Shown: in pieces, positions 54,618-63,848 of the stretch
Layout of the letters: every line of letters starts with the position of its first letter
How positions within the stretch are numbered: the first letter of the stretch is position 1
Source: Streptomyces achromogenes
GTDB lineage: Bacteria > Actinomycetota > Actinomycetes > Streptomycetales > Streptomycetaceae
Reading direction: 5' to 3'
Assembly (NCBI RefSeq): GCF_030816715.1
Contig: NZ_JAUSYH010000001.1
Span: forward strand, 2,046,001-2,110,000
DNA length: 64,000 nt
The notes under the pieces: model-generated
Told to the model about the DNA's origin: nothing
The model's database searches: none
What the model saw: the letters and a program-made list of their open reading frames with translations, nothing else
Position numbers and translations under genes: made by a program

Positions 54618-56000
54618 ATGGCCTCCCCATCGAAGGCGGGCACGGCTCTCGCCGCGCTCCGCGAGGATCTGGTCGGCGACGTGTTCGCCCCGCGGGACCC
54701 GGGCTACGACGACGCCCGGACCGTCTTCAACGCGATGATCGACCGGCGGCCGGCGGTGATCGCCCAGTGCGTCGACGAGGACGACATCGTCCGCACCGTC
54801 CGCTTCGCCCGCGACCTGGACCTGCCGGTCGCGGTGCGCGGCGGCGGTCACAGCGTCGCCGGCATGGCCCTGGGCGACGGGGCCGTGGTGGTGGACCTGC
54901 GCCATCTGCGCGCCGTCGACGTCGATCCCGCCGCCCGGACGGTACGCGTCGCGGGCGGGGCCACCATGAGCGACCTGGACCGCGCCTGCGAGCCCCACGG
55001 TCTGGCCACGACCGGCGGCCGGGCCTCCACCACCGGCGTCGGCGGCTTCGTCCTCGGCGGCGGCACGGGCTGGCTGGACCGGTGCCACGGGCTGGCCGTG
55101 GACAACCTGCTGAGCGCCGACTTGGTGACCGCGGACGGCCGGCGGGTGCGGGCGAGCGCCGACGAGCACCCCGACCTCTTCTGGGCCCTGCACGGCGGCG
55201 GAGGCAACTTCGGCATCGCCGCCTCCCTCACCCTGAGGCTGCACGAACTGCCCGAGTTCTCCATCGCCCTGCTGCTGTACCGGCCCGAATTCGGCCCCGA
55301 GACCACCCGCACCTACCGGGACGTGATCGCCGCAGGCCCCGACGAGGCGAGCGGCGCGGTGCTGTACCTCACCGGCCCGCCCGAGGAGTTCGTCCCGCCG
55401 CACCTGGTGGGCTCACTGCTGTGCGGGGTGCTGCTGACGTACGCCGGGGCGGAGGAGGACCTGCGCAAACTGGCCGAACCGCTGCTGGCGCTGCCGCACG
55501 AGTCGGAGGTCGTCGGGGCCATGCCGTACGCCGACCTCCAGTGCATGATCGACGACCCGCCCGGCATGCGGAACTACTGGTCCGCGGAGTACCTGACGGG
55601 CGCGCCGGACGACTTCGTGGACGTCTACTGCGGACTCGGGGAGTCCCTGCCAGTGCCGACGGGCACCATGCACGCGCTGTTCCCGCAGGGCGGCGCGATC
55701 GGCGCCGGCCCGCACGAATACCCCGTGCCCTACCGTGACGCGCCCTGGGGCGTGCACCCCTTCGGGCTCTGGGCGGACCCGGCGGACGACGCCCGGTGCG
55801 AGCAGTGGGTCCGGGACGTGCGGGCCGGGGTGCAGCCGTGGAGCACGGGCGCGGTCTACCTGAACTTCATCGGCGACGAGGGCGCCGACCGGGTCGTGGC
55901 CGGGGTCGGCGCCGAGAACGCCCGGCGGCTCGCGGACCTGAAGCGGCGCTACGACCCGGACAACGTGTTCCGCTTCAACCACAACATCAGGCCGGCCTGA
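54618..56000 (+). CDS. FAD-linked oxidoreductase (VAO/PCMH, BBE-type)
   Basis: A 460-residue flavoprotein of the berberine-bridge-enzyme-like group. The FAD-binding domain has AVRGGGHSVAGMALGDG (flavin-linking His in GGHS), TTGVGGFVLGGGTGWL and DLFWALHGGGGNFGI. The second cysteine of bicovalent BBE enzymes is not obvious, so attachment is probably single. The C-terminal BBE motif is LKRRYDPDNVFRFNHNI. The substrate could be a sugar, alcohol or secondary metabolite. ATG 54618. It is convergent with the LLM gene and overlaps it by 14 bp at the 3' end. Confidence 0.87.
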   Translation: MASPSKAGTALAALREDLVGDVFAPRDPGYDDARTVFNAMIDRRPAVIAQCVDEDDIVRTVRFARDLDLPVAVRGGGHSVAGMALGDGAVVVDLRHLRAVDVDPAARTVRVAGGATMSDLDRACEPHGLATTGGRASTTGVGGFVLGGGTGWLDRCHGLAVDNLLSADLVTADGRRVRASADEHPDLFWALHGGGGNFGIAASLTLRLHELPEFSIALLLYRPEFGPETTRTYRDVIAAGPDEASGAVLYLTGPPEEFVPPHLVGSLLCGVLLTYAGAEEDLRKLAEPLLALPHESEVVGAMPYADLQCMIDDPPGMRNYWSAEYLTGAPDDFVDVYCGLGESLPVPTGTMHALFPQGGAIGAGPHEYPVPYRDAPWGVHPFGLWADPADDARCEQWVRDVRAGVQPWSTGAVYLNFIGDEGADRVVAGVGAENARRLADLKRRYDPDNVFRFNHNIRPA

Positions 56001-56946
56001 GCGCCGTCAGGGTCCGCTCCCCCGCCGGGTCGCCGTCGGTGGCCGGGACGAGCGCGATCTCGTCGAGGCCCGCCCGGGCGTAGTCGTCGATCCGGGCGCG
56101 CACGGCGTCCAGGTCGCCGACCAGGCCGACGGTGGCGGCGGCCGCCGCCGGCAGAGCCCGGACCAGGGCGGCACGGTCGGCGCCGGCCGCCGCGAGGTCC
56201 ACGGCCGCGCCGAAACCGGCCTCGGCGAACACCTCGCGGTACCCGGGCACCGTCAGATAGCCGGCGATGCCGCCGAGGACCTGGGTGAGCGACTCGGGCG
56301 CCGGGTCGACGGCCGCGGGCAGCCAGGCGGCGAGCGCGGGCCGCGGCCGCCCCGCCCGCTCTGCCGCCGCGTCCAGCTTGCCACGCAGCTCGCGCACCTG
56401 TTCGGGTGAGACGACGTCCAGCAGCATCCTGTCGGCGTGTGCGGCGGCCGTCGCGATCGCACGGTCTCCGAACGCGGCCACGGTGAGCGGGCCGCCGGGC
56501 GGCGGGAGCCGACGCCGGAAGGGGCTGCCGACCACCACCGGCTCACCGGGCTCGGCGTGCAGCAGGGCCCGGACGGTCCCGGCCGTCTCCTCGAGCACGG
56601 CGGCGGGACGCGTCCGGGGCAGCCCGTGCACGCCTTCGACCACCCGCCTGCTGGAGGTGCCCAGCGCCACGCCGACCGGCCGTCCGCCGGTGACGGCGGC
56701 GACGGAGGCGGCGCCCCGGGCGAGGCTGTACGGGTCGCGCACGGACACCGGGACCGGTCCCGCCGTCAGCGTCGCCCGTCCGGTGACCCGGCCGAGGGCG
56801 GCGGCCAGCACGAAGGCGTCCCAGGTCGGTCCTTCGCCGGCCCACACCTCCCGGTAGCCGAGCCGGTCGGCGAGCGCCGCCACCCGCAGCGGCTCGTCGA
56901 CGGGGCTGTCGTCCTCACGTGCCACGGCAACCACACTGAAGTCCAT
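55987..56946 (-). CDS. LLM-class (luciferase-like) flavin-dependent oxidoreductase
   Basis: A 319-residue luciferase-like monooxygenase-fold protein, probably using F420 or FMN. TIM-barrel landmarks are ADRLGYREVWAGEGPTWDAF, GRPVGVALGTSSRRVVEGVHG and LDEIALVPATDGD near the end. The N-terminal MDFSVVAVAREDDSPVDEPL is typical of actinobacterial LLM F420-type proteins. ATG 56946. It overlaps the convergent FAD oxidoreductase gene by 14 bp, so the two could interfere with each other's transcription. Confidence 0.85.
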   Translation of the reverse strand: MDFSVVAVAREDDSPVDEPLRVAALADRLGYREVWAGEGPTWDAFVLAAALGRVTGRATLTAGPVPVSVRDPYSLARGAASVAAVTGGRPVGVALGTSSRRVVEGVHGLPRTRPAAVLEETAGTVRALLHAEPGEPVVVGSPFRRRLPPPGGPLTVAAFGDRAIATAAAHADRMLLDVVSPEQVRELRGKLDAAAERAGRPRPALAAWLPAAVDPAPESLTQVLGGIAGYLTVPGYREVFAEAGFGAAVDLAAAGADRAALVRALPAAAAATVGLVGDLDAVRARIDDYARAGLDEIALVPATDGDPAGERTLTALRPA

Positions 56947-57081
56947 GGGCCGCCGCTACCCGGTCCCGGGCCGCCCAATCGGCCCGCCCGCCCCAGGGGC
57001 CGTCCCACCGGCACCACTCACCCCGTCCGCCGCGGGGCCCGCGGATGTTGCCGGGGCGTCCGCGCAGGTAGCGTCCGCTGC

Positions 57082-58725
57082 ATGGACAGCCGCACGGACT
57101 ACCGTTTCGACAGCCGCAGCGCCGGCATCACCGTGCAGCGCGCTCTGGAACTGCCCGGCCTGCGCAGCGGGCTCCCGGAGATCGTCGCGGGCGGGGACCG
57201 GCTGGAGCGCACGGTGCGCTGGGTGCACGCCGGCGAGGTCCCGCACATCGCCTCCCTGCTCAAGGGCGGCGAGCTGCTGCTGACCACCGGCTACAGCCTC
57301 GGCACCCGCCCGGCCGAGCAGCGGGCGTTCGTGCGGACCCTGGCCGAGCGGGGCATCGCGGCCCTGGTGATCGAGCTGGGCCCGCGCTTCACCCGGCTGC
57401 CCTCGGCCCTGGTGGAGACCGCGCGGGCCACCGGCCTCCCCCTCGTCCAACTGCACCGGGAGGTGGCGTTCGTGACGGTCACGGAGGAGATCCACACCGA
57501 GATCGTCAACGGCCACCACGCACTGCTCCAACGCGCCGAGGAGGTGCACCGGCGCTGCACTCAGGCCCTGCTCGGCGGCGGCGGGATCCCGCAGGTGCTG
57601 GGCATCCTGGCGGACTTCGCCGGCAATCCGGTGTTCCTGGAGACTCCCGACGGCCAGCTGCTGTACGCGGCCGGCGAGGGACCGCAGGGAGCCGATCCGC
57701 TCCAGGTGTGGGAGGGGCTGCGCGGCCCGCACAAGGACGCCCCGCCGCCCGTCGGCTCGGTGCTGGTGGACGTGCCCGGGGGCGGGCCGGGGGCGGGTTC
57801 GGTACGCGCCCGGCTCGTGCTGCTGCCTGTGCGCGCCCCTCTCGCACCGGTGCACCGGATCGCCGCCGACCGGACGGCCGGGATCCTGGCCGTGGTGCTG
57901 ATGCAGGCCCGTCAGGAGGAGGAGCTCGCCGCGCGCGGCCGGGGCGACTTCCTGACGGACCTCGCCGAGGGGCGGATCGCCGAGCAGGACGCTCCGGCGC
58001 AGGCACGGGTTCTCGGGTTCCGGCCCGGCGCCGGCCCGTTGCTGCCGGTCGTCATGCGGCTGGGCGAGGGGATCTCGCCTGGTGCGGGCTGGGCGGTACT
58101 GGCCCGGGCGGTCGCCGAGGAGCTGGCGTCGGTGGGCGTGCCGGTGCTGCTGGGCGTGCGGCCGGTGGAGGGCCGGGTGCCGGTGCTGCTGGGCCTGCGC
58201 GCGGAGCAGGAGCGCCCGACGGTGGCGGACCGGGTAGCGGCGGCGCTGCGGGCGGGCGTGGAGCGGGCCGGGATGCAGCGGCCGGGCGCCCAGCCGCCGG
58301 TGGTCGTCGTCGGGATGGCGGGCGGGTGGGCTGCCGCGTCGGCGGGACTGCGGCACGCGGCGGAGACGGCGACGGCCGCGCAGGGTCTGCCGGACCGGCC
58401 CTGGTACGACGCCCGCCGCCTGGACATCGACCTGCTGCTGTGGCGGTTGCGCGGCCATCCGGACCTCGCGGCCTTCGTCGACCGGGCGATCGGCCCGGTC
58501 CGCGACCACGACCGCCGCTCCAAGCCCGCGCTGCTGCCGACCCTGGAGACCTACCTGGCCCATGCCGGACGCAAGGCGGAGACGGCCCGCGAACTGCATC
58601 TGAACCGCCAGACGCTCTACAACCGCCTCGCCCGCATCGGCGAGCTGCTCGGCACCGATCTGGACGACCCGCAGACGGTCCTGGCGTTGAGCCTGGCCCT
58701 GCGGGCGCGCAGGCACCTGCCCTGA
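57082..58725 (+). CDS. PucR-family transcriptional regulator
   Basis: A 547-residue regulator. The N-terminal PucR-like sensory domain (about 12-135, TVQRALELPGLRSGLPEIVA and SLLKGGELLLTTGYSLG) is followed by a central GGDEF-like/CdaR region. The C-terminal helix-turn-helix (about 490-540, TYLAHAGRKAETARELHLNR, then QTLYNRLARI) is the PucR HTH_30 type. These regulators control purine or other nitrogen catabolism; no purine genes are adjacent, so its regulon is elsewhere. ATG 57082; the frame is open upstream to 56437 but with no coding character. A tandem 12-bp repeat follows the gene. Confidence 0.88.
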   Translation: MDSRTDYRFDSRSAGITVQRALELPGLRSGLPEIVAGGDRLERTVRWVHAGEVPHIASLLKGGELLLTTGYSLGTRPAEQRAFVRTLAERGIAALVIELGPRFTRLPSALVETARATGLPLVQLHREVAFVTVTEEIHTEIVNGHHALLQRAEEVHRRCTQALLGGGGIPQVLGILADFAGNPVFLETPDGQLLYAAGEGPQGADPLQVWEGLRGPHKDAPPPVGSVLVDVPGGGPGAGSVRARLVLLPVRAPLAPVHRIAADRTAGILAVVLMQARQEEELAARGRGDFLTDLAEGRIAEQDAPAQARVLGFRPGAGPLLPVVMRLGEGISPGAGWAVLARAVAEELASVGVPVLLGVRPVEGRVPVLLGLRAEQERPTVADRVAAALRAGVERAGMQRPGAQPPVVVVGMAGGWAAASAGLRHAAETATAAQGLPDRPWYDARRLDIDLLLWRLRGHPDLAAFVDRAIGPVRDHDRRSKPALLPTLETYLAHAGRKAETARELHLNRQTLYNRLARIGELLGTDLDDPQTVLALSLALRARRHLP

Positions 58726-58735
58726 CGGTCCGCGG

Positions 58736-58784
58736 GTGACCGGTGGCGTGACCGGTGCCGGTGACCGGTGGCGTGACCGGTGTC
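58736..58784. repeat. Four tandem 12-bp units
   Basis: GTGACCGGTGGC, GTGACCGGTGCC, (G) GTGACCGGTGGC and GTGACCGGTGTC run in tandem from 11 bp past the PucR stop to the convergent glycosyltransferase stop. Each unit contains the palindrome ACCGGT. Slippage-prone; possible protein-binding array or terminator substitute. Confidence 0.7.
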
Positions 58785-59913
58785 AGATCATGGGCCGGGG
58801 CTGCGTCAACTCGTCGTAGACGCTGAGGACCTGGGCGACGGTCTCGTCCTCGGTGGGCCAGGTGGCGGTCTGCCGGGTGCCGAGGTCCCGCAGCCGCTCG
58901 CACCGTCCGGGATCGTCGAGGAGGCGTACGACGGCGGCGGAGAAGGCGTCCGCGTCGCCGGCGGGCACCAGTTCTGCCGCGTCCCCGACGAGTTCGCGGA
59001 CACCGCCGGTCAGCGCCGCGACGAGCGGCACGCGCGCGTGGAGGGCCTCCTGCGCCAGGACGGACCGCGACTCCCCGCCGCCGGGCAGGAGGGCGAGGTC
59101 GGCGGCGGCGAGCAGCTCGCTCGCGTCGTCCCGCCGGCCGAGCAGCCGGACCGGCAGTCGCTCGTCCTCGATGCGGCCTTGGAGCTCCGCCCACTGCGGG
59201 CCCTCGCCCGCGATCACCACCAGGGGCGCGCAGTCGAGCCGGCGCCATGCGCGGGCGGCGTCCAGCAGGAGGCCGTGGCCGCGGTGACGGTCCAGGGAGC
59301 CGACCGCCATGAGCAAAGGGCGGCCCACGGCGCCCAGTTCGGCTCGCAGCTTGGAGGCCGACAGCTCGGCGTCCTCCTCCCGGCCCTCGTCCCGGCGGGG
59401 GCCGGGCAGCGCCACGGCGGCGAGCCGCGCGTCACGGGCTCCCGTGCGCCGGGCGCGGTCGACGAGGTCGGAGGTGGTGCCGAGGACGACGGCGGCCGTC
59501 CTCGCGACCCGGCGCTCCAGCAGCCGCAGCAGGTGGGCGCGGGCGCCCTCGGCGTGCGCGCGGTTGTGCCAGGTGACGACGAGCGGGGTGGCGCGGCCGC
59601 TGAGCGCGAGGACGGCGCGGAAGGAGGCGTGCAGTCCGTGCGCGTGGACGAGGTCGGCGCCCGTGCAGGCCGCGCGGAGTGCCGCCACGGACCCCGGATC
59701 GCTCCTGCGCGGCACGTGCACGTGTTCGGCGCCGGCACCGGTGAAGCCGTAGGCGTGATCGGCTTCGACGGGGGCGCACACCGTCACCCGCACGCCCCGC
59801 GCGACGAGCCCCGCTGCCAGGGAGCGCACGTGTGCGCTGCTGCCGGCGTTGCCTCCGCCGAGCACCTGGACGGTGCGCAGCGACGACTGGCCGCGCGGTG
59901 AGGGGCTGCTCAC
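58783..59913 (-). CDS. GT4-family glycosyltransferase
   Basis: A 376-residue retaining glycosyltransferase (GT-B fold). The N-terminal domain starts TVQVLGGGNAGSSAHVRSLA, with LVHAHGLHASFRAVLAL. The C-terminal donor domain has LLMAVGSLDRHRGHGLLLDA, VRLLGRRDDASELLAAADL and the donor-binding E-x7-E-like pattern GGGESRSVLAQEALHARVPLV. The donor is probably a nucleotide sugar; the acceptor is unknown. The start is GTG 59913, with AGGAG upstream. Same orientation as recN but separated by 276 bp. Not obviously part of a cell-wall cluster here. Confidence 0.85.
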   Translation of the reverse strand: MSSPSPRGQSSLRTVQVLGGGNAGSSAHVRSLAAGLVARGVRVTVCAPVEADHAYGFTGAGAEHVHVPRRSDPGSVAALRAACTGADLVHAHGLHASFRAVLALSGRATPLVVTWHNRAHAEGARAHLLRLLERRVARTAAVVLGTTSDLVDRARRTGARDARLAAVALPGPRRDEGREEDAELSASKLRAELGAVGRPLLMAVGSLDRHRGHGLLLDAARAWRRLDCAPLVVIAGEGPQWAELQGRIEDERLPVRLLGRRDDASELLAAADLALLPGGGESRSVLAQEALHARVPLVAALTGGVRELVGDAAELVPAGDADAFSAAVVRLLDDPGRCERLRDLGTRQTATWPTEDETVAQVLSVYDELTQPRPMI

Positions 59914-60189
59914 GTGGCCGGGGCTCCTGGTTCGGCGTCGGACGGTCACGGGGAAACGTACGGAGGGACCGCGGGCGGAGGGGTGGACCGCTGACGTTCC
60001 TCCACGTACTCCGCCCAAGGATGCCAGCACGCACCGGTGTTCCGTGCCCTGGAGCCTCACGACGAGGGGCCACACACCCCTCCCTGTCACCCACACGGGT
60101 GAATGGAGCCGCAAGTCCGTTCGCATCGCGGGCCCGCACGGCGATCGGACCCCGCCGATCGCTCTTCGGCGGGCCCCGCAGCCCCGCCG

Positions 60190-61920
60190 CTACCCGTCCC
60201 CCCGAGCGGTGGCGAGGAGCTCCTCCGCGTGGGCCCTGGCCGTCTCGGAGTCCTCCTGGCCGGCGAGCATGCGGGACAGCTCGCGGATGCGCTCCTCGCC
60301 CTCCAGGACCTTCACCCCGGACCGGGTCACCGTGCCGTCGCTGGTCTTCTCCACCAGCAACTGCCGGTCGGCGAACGCCGCGACCTGCGGAAGGTGGGTG
60401 ACGACCACGACCTGCGCCGTCCTCGCGAGCCGCGCCAGCCGCCGGCCGATCTCCACGGCCGCCTTGCCGCCTACGCCCGCGTCCACCTCGTCGAAGAGAT
60501 ACGTCGGAACCGGGTCCGTCCCCGCGAACACGACCTCCACGGCCAGCATCACCCGTGACAGCTCACCGCCGGACGCGCCCTTGGCGATGGGCCGCGGCGG
60601 CGCGCCGGGGTGCGGGGCGAGCAGCAGCTCCACCTCGTCCACGCCGGCCGGCCCGTAGGCGACCGGACGTCCGCCGACCTCGACACCCTCCGGGTCCTCG
60701 GTCTGCCGGATCGCGAAGGACACGCGCGCGTGCGGCATAGCCAGCGACGCCAGCTCGGCGGTCACCGCGGCGGCGAACTGCTCCGCGGCCTCCGTGCGCG
60801 CGTCCGTCAGCGCCTGCGCCAGCCCGCCCAGTTCGGCTCGCAGGGCGTCCCGCTCGGCGGTCAGCTCGTCGATCCGTTCGTCGTCGCCGTCCAGTTCGGT
60901 GAGCCGCGAGGCGCTCTGCTCGGCCCACGCGAGGACGGAGTTCACGTCCTGCCCGTACTTGCGGGTGAGCGCGGTGAGCGCGGCCCGCCGCTCCTCCACG
61001 GCCGACAGCCGCAGCGGATCGGCGTCGAGGTCGTCCGCGTACCCGGCCAGTTCCCCGGCCACGTCGCCCAGCAGAATCCCGATCTCCCCGATCCGGTCGG
61101 CGAGCGCCGCCAGCGCCGGGTCGTGCGACCTGACGGCCTCCAGGGCCCGCTGTGCGCCCGCGACGAGCGTGGCCGCGTCGATGCCCTCGGGGTCCTCGGG
61201 GTTGGCGGCGAGAGCGGCGTGGGCGGCCGTGGCGGCCGAGGACAGCGCCTCCGCGTGCCCGAGCCGCTCGGCCTCCTCCGCGAGCTCCACGTCCTCACCG
61301 GCGCGCGGCTCGACGCCGGCGATCTCGTCGAGGCCGAAGCGCAGCATGTCGGCCTCCTGGGCCCGCTCACGCGCGCGCGTGACGATCTCCTCCAGCTCGC
61401 CGGCCACCGCTCGCAGCCGCCGGTAGGCCTCCGTGTACTTGGCGAGCGGCACGGTCACCGCGTCGCCCGCGTACCGGTCGAGCGCCTGCCGCTGCCGGGA
61501 CAGCTTCAGCAGCCCCTGCTGGTCCGTCTGCCCGTGCACGGCCACCAGCTCGTCCGCGAGCTCGGCGAGCACGCCCATGGGCACGCTCCGCCCGCCCACG
61601 TGCGCCCGCGACCGCCCTTCAGCGGAAACGGTACGGCTGATGAGCAGCGCCCCGTCGTCGAGCTCGGCCCCGGCCTCCTCGGCCCGGACGACCACCGAGG
61701 AGTCGGCGGGCAGGGCGATCCGCCCCTCGACCACCGCCTTCTCCGCGCCGATCCGCACGAGCGCGGGATCGGCACGCCCGCCCAGCAGCAGCCCGAGGCT
61801 GGTGACGACCATGGTCTTGCCCGCGCCCGTCTCGCCCGTGACCGCGGTGAACCCCGGCGACAGCTCGACGACCGCGTCGTCGATGACTCCGAGCGACCGT
61901 ATCCGCATCTCCTCCAACAC
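60190..61920 (-). CDS. recN: DNA repair protein RecN
   Basis: SMC-like ATPase for double-strand-break repair, 576 residues. The N-terminal Walker A is VTGETGAGKTMVV; long coiled-coil regions (about 150-380) flank the hinge. The ABC signature is KGASGGELSRVMLAVE and the Walker B is YLFDEVDAGVGGKAA, followed by VVVVTHLPQVAAFAD. Full family length. GTG 61920 (VLEEMRIRSLGV) or ATG 61908 are both possible; GTG has AAGG at better spacing. It is third in the tlyA-nadK-recN run. I saw no SOS box immediately upstream. Confidence 0.96.
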   Translation of the reverse strand: MLEEMRIRSLGVIDDAVVELSPGFTAVTGETGAGKTMVVTSLGLLLGGRADPALVRIGAEKAVVEGRIALPADSSVVVRAEEAGAELDDGALLISRTVSAEGRSRAHVGGRSVPMGVLAELADELVAVHGQTDQQGLLKLSRQRQALDRYAGDAVTVPLAKYTEAYRRLRAVAGELEEIVTRARERAQEADMLRFGLDEIAGVEPRAGEDVELAEEAERLGHAEALSSAATAAHAALAANPEDPEGIDAATLVAGAQRALEAVRSHDPALAALADRIGEIGILLGDVAGELAGYADDLDADPLRLSAVEERRAALTALTRKYGQDVNSVLAWAEQSASRLTELDGDDERIDELTAERDALRAELGGLAQALTDARTEAAEQFAAAVTAELASLAMPHARVSFAIRQTEDPEGVEVGGRPVAYGPAGVDEVELLLAPHPGAPPRPIAKGASGGELSRVMLAVEVVFAGTDPVPTYLFDEVDAGVGGKAAVEIGRRLARLARTAQVVVVTHLPQVAAFADRQLLVEKTSDGTVTRSGVKVLEGEERIRELSRMLAGQEDSETARAHAEELLATARGDG

Positions 61921-62072
61921 GGAGAAGACCTTACGAGGTCCGGCGGCAGAAGTGCGAGGCACCCTGTCACCCGCGCGAGTGGAGATGTCCCGCAGCACGC
62001 GGTCCGCGCGACCGGCCGCTCACCCTCCGCAGTCACCGCCGGCCCCGCGACCCCCGCGGACCTGCGGCGCCT

Positions 62073-62978
62073 TCAGTGCCGCGCCCCGCGCCACCCGGAC
62101 ACCGGCAGCGCGAACTTCGCCACGAGACGGTCCGTGAAGGAGGCGTGGTGCAGCCGCGCCAGCCGCACCGGCACACTGCCCCGCCGCACCTCGACCCGGG
62201 CGCCCGGAGGCAGCTCGAAGGTCCGCCGCCCGTCGCACCACAGGACGCCGGGCGGGATGTGCGGCAGCAGCTCCACCGCGAGCACCGAGTTCGGCGAGGT
62301 CACCAGGGGCTTGGCGAACAGCGCGTGCGCGCTGATCGGCACCATCAGCAGGGCCTCGACCTCGGGCCACACCACAGGCCCGCCGGCCGAGAACGCGTAC
62401 GCCGTGGAGCCGGTCGGGGTCGACAGGACGATGCCGTCGCAGCCGAACCCGGTGACCGGCCGCCCGTCGATCTCCAGCACGACCTCCAGCAGCTTCTCGG
62501 CGCCGGCCTTCTGCACCGCCGCCTCGTTCAGCGCCCAGTCGGTGTGCACGATGTCGCCGTTGCGGTGCACGATGACGTCGACGGTCATCCGCTCCTCGAC
62601 CTCGTACGACTTCGTCACCACCCGGTCGACGACCTTGTCCAGGTCGTCGCGCTCGGCCTCCGCCAGGAAGCCGACGGAGCCGAGGTTGACGCCGAGCATC
62701 GGCACCCCGGAGGCCCGGGCGAACTCCGCACCGCGCAGCAGTGTGCCGTCGCCGCCCAGCACGATCAGCAGCTCGCAGCCCTCGAGGCACTGCGGGGTGG
62801 CCTCGGAGACCAGCTCCACCTCGTCCGGCAGCGGCAGGTCGGCGGCCTCGTACTCGAGGACGCGCACCCCGATGCCCTCCCGCAGCAGCCCCTTGACGAC
62901 CAGTTCGGCACTGCGGATGGCCGCCGGCCGCCCGGTGTGGGCGAGCAGGAAAACAGTACGAGCTCGGTTCAGAGTCAC
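62073..62978 (-). CDS. nadK: NAD kinase
   Basis: Phosphorylates NAD to NADP using ATP or polyphosphate, 301 residues. The signature GGDGTLLRGAEFAR (diacylglycerol-kinase-like fold), GVNLGSVGFLAE, and the C-terminal LSTPTGSTAYAFSAGGPVV with NAD contacts are all present. Start GTG 62978 overlaps the tlyA stop by 4 bp (GTGA). It is the hub for NADP supply; with the NrtR-DraG pair and the Nudix ADPRase, it makes NAD metabolism a recurrent theme of this window. Confidence 0.96.
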   Translation of the reverse strand: MTLNRARTVFLLAHTGRPAAIRSAELVVKGLLREGIGVRVLEYEAADLPLPDEVELVSEATPQCLEGCELLIVLGGDGTLLRGAEFARASGVPMLGVNLGSVGFLAEAERDDLDKVVDRVVTKSYEVEERMTVDVIVHRNGDIVHTDWALNEAAVQKAGAEKLLEVVLEIDGRPVTGFGCDGIVLSTPTGSTAYAFSAGGPVVWPEVEALLMVPISAHALFAKPLVTSPNSVLAVELLPHIPPGVLWCDGRRTFELPPGARVEVRRGSVPVRLARLHHASFTDRLVAKFALPVSGWRGARH

Positions 62979-63790
62979 CGCGGCCCCTCCGCAACTGCAC
63001 GGTCGACGTCGGCCGGGTCGAGGACAGGAGCCCCGGCCCGAAGCCACAGAAAATACTCGACATTGCCCGACGGCCCGGGCAGCGGACTGGCGGTGACGCC
63101 CCGCACCCCGAGCCCCAGGTCCCACGCCTTCCCGGCGACCCCCCGCACGGCCTCAGCCCGCAGCTGCGGACTGCGCACGACGCCCCCGCTGCCGAGCCGT
63201 TCCTTCCCCACCTCGAACTGCGGCTTGACCATCATCACCAGGTCCGCGTCCGGCCCGGTGCACCGTGCCAGAGCCGGCAGCACCAGCCCCAGCGGGATGA
63301 AGGACAAGTCCCCCACGACAAGATCCACAGGCTCCCCATCGATCGCTTCAAGCGTCAACTCGCGTACGTTCGTACGGTCCTTGACGGTGACGCGTTCATC
63401 GCTCTGCAGAGACCAGGCGAGTTGTCCGTATCCGACGTCGACGGCGACCACGTGCGCGGCCCCGGCCCGCAGCAGCACGTCCGTGAACCCGCCGGTCGAG
63501 GCTCCGGCGTCCAGCGCCCGCCGCCCCTTCACCACCAGTCCGCGCGGCACGAAGGCCTCCAGCGCGCCGGCCAGCTTGTGGCCGCCGCGGGACACGTAGT
63601 CGGGGTCGTCGGCGTCGACGGAGACGACGATCGCGGCCGCCGTCTCCACCTGCGTGGCCGGTTTGGTCGCGACGGTCTTGCCGACGGTGACCCGCCCGGC
63701 GGCGATCAGCTGCCCGGCGTGCTCACGCGAACGCGCGAGCTTGCGGCGCACCAGCTCCGCGTCCAGACGGCGACGTGCGACTCCTGCCAC
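62975..63790 (-). CDS. tlyA: TlyA-family rRNA 2'-O-methyltransferase
   Basis: A 271-residue protein combining an N-terminal S4 RNA-binding domain (RRRLDAELVRRKLARSREHA) with a Rossmann methyltransferase domain (ALDAGASTGGFTDVLLRAGA for SAM, and VDLVVGDLSFIPLGLVLPAL). TlyA methylates 2'-O of 23S C1920 and, in the long type, 16S C1409, affecting capreomycin sensitivity. GTG 63790 has AGGAG upstream. It starts the tlyA-nadK-recN series; the small gene ending at 63849 lies just upstream. Confidence 0.93.
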   Translation of the reverse strand: MAGVARRRLDAELVRRKLARSREHAGQLIAAGRVTVGKTVATKPATQVETAAAIVVSVDADDPDYVSRGGHKLAGALEAFVPRGLVVKGRRALDAGASTGGFTDVLLRAGAAHVVAVDVGYGQLAWSLQSDERVTVKDRTNVRELTLEAIDGEPVDLVVGDLSFIPLGLVLPALARCTGPDADLVMMVKPQFEVGKERLGSGGVVRSPQLRAEAVRGVAGKAWDLGLGVRGVTASPLPGPSGNVEYFLWLRAGAPVLDPADVDRAVAEGPR

Positions 63791-63848
63791 GTTCGGTTCA
63801 GCTCCTGTGTTGTCCGTACGGCGATTCAGGGGGCGAGACCGGAGGGTC

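Noticed and set aside
61921..62072. SOS or PafBC motif directly before recN
   Set aside because: No GAAC-N4-GTTC or TTGTCAGTG match was found in this gap; recN may be driven from upstream of tlyA.
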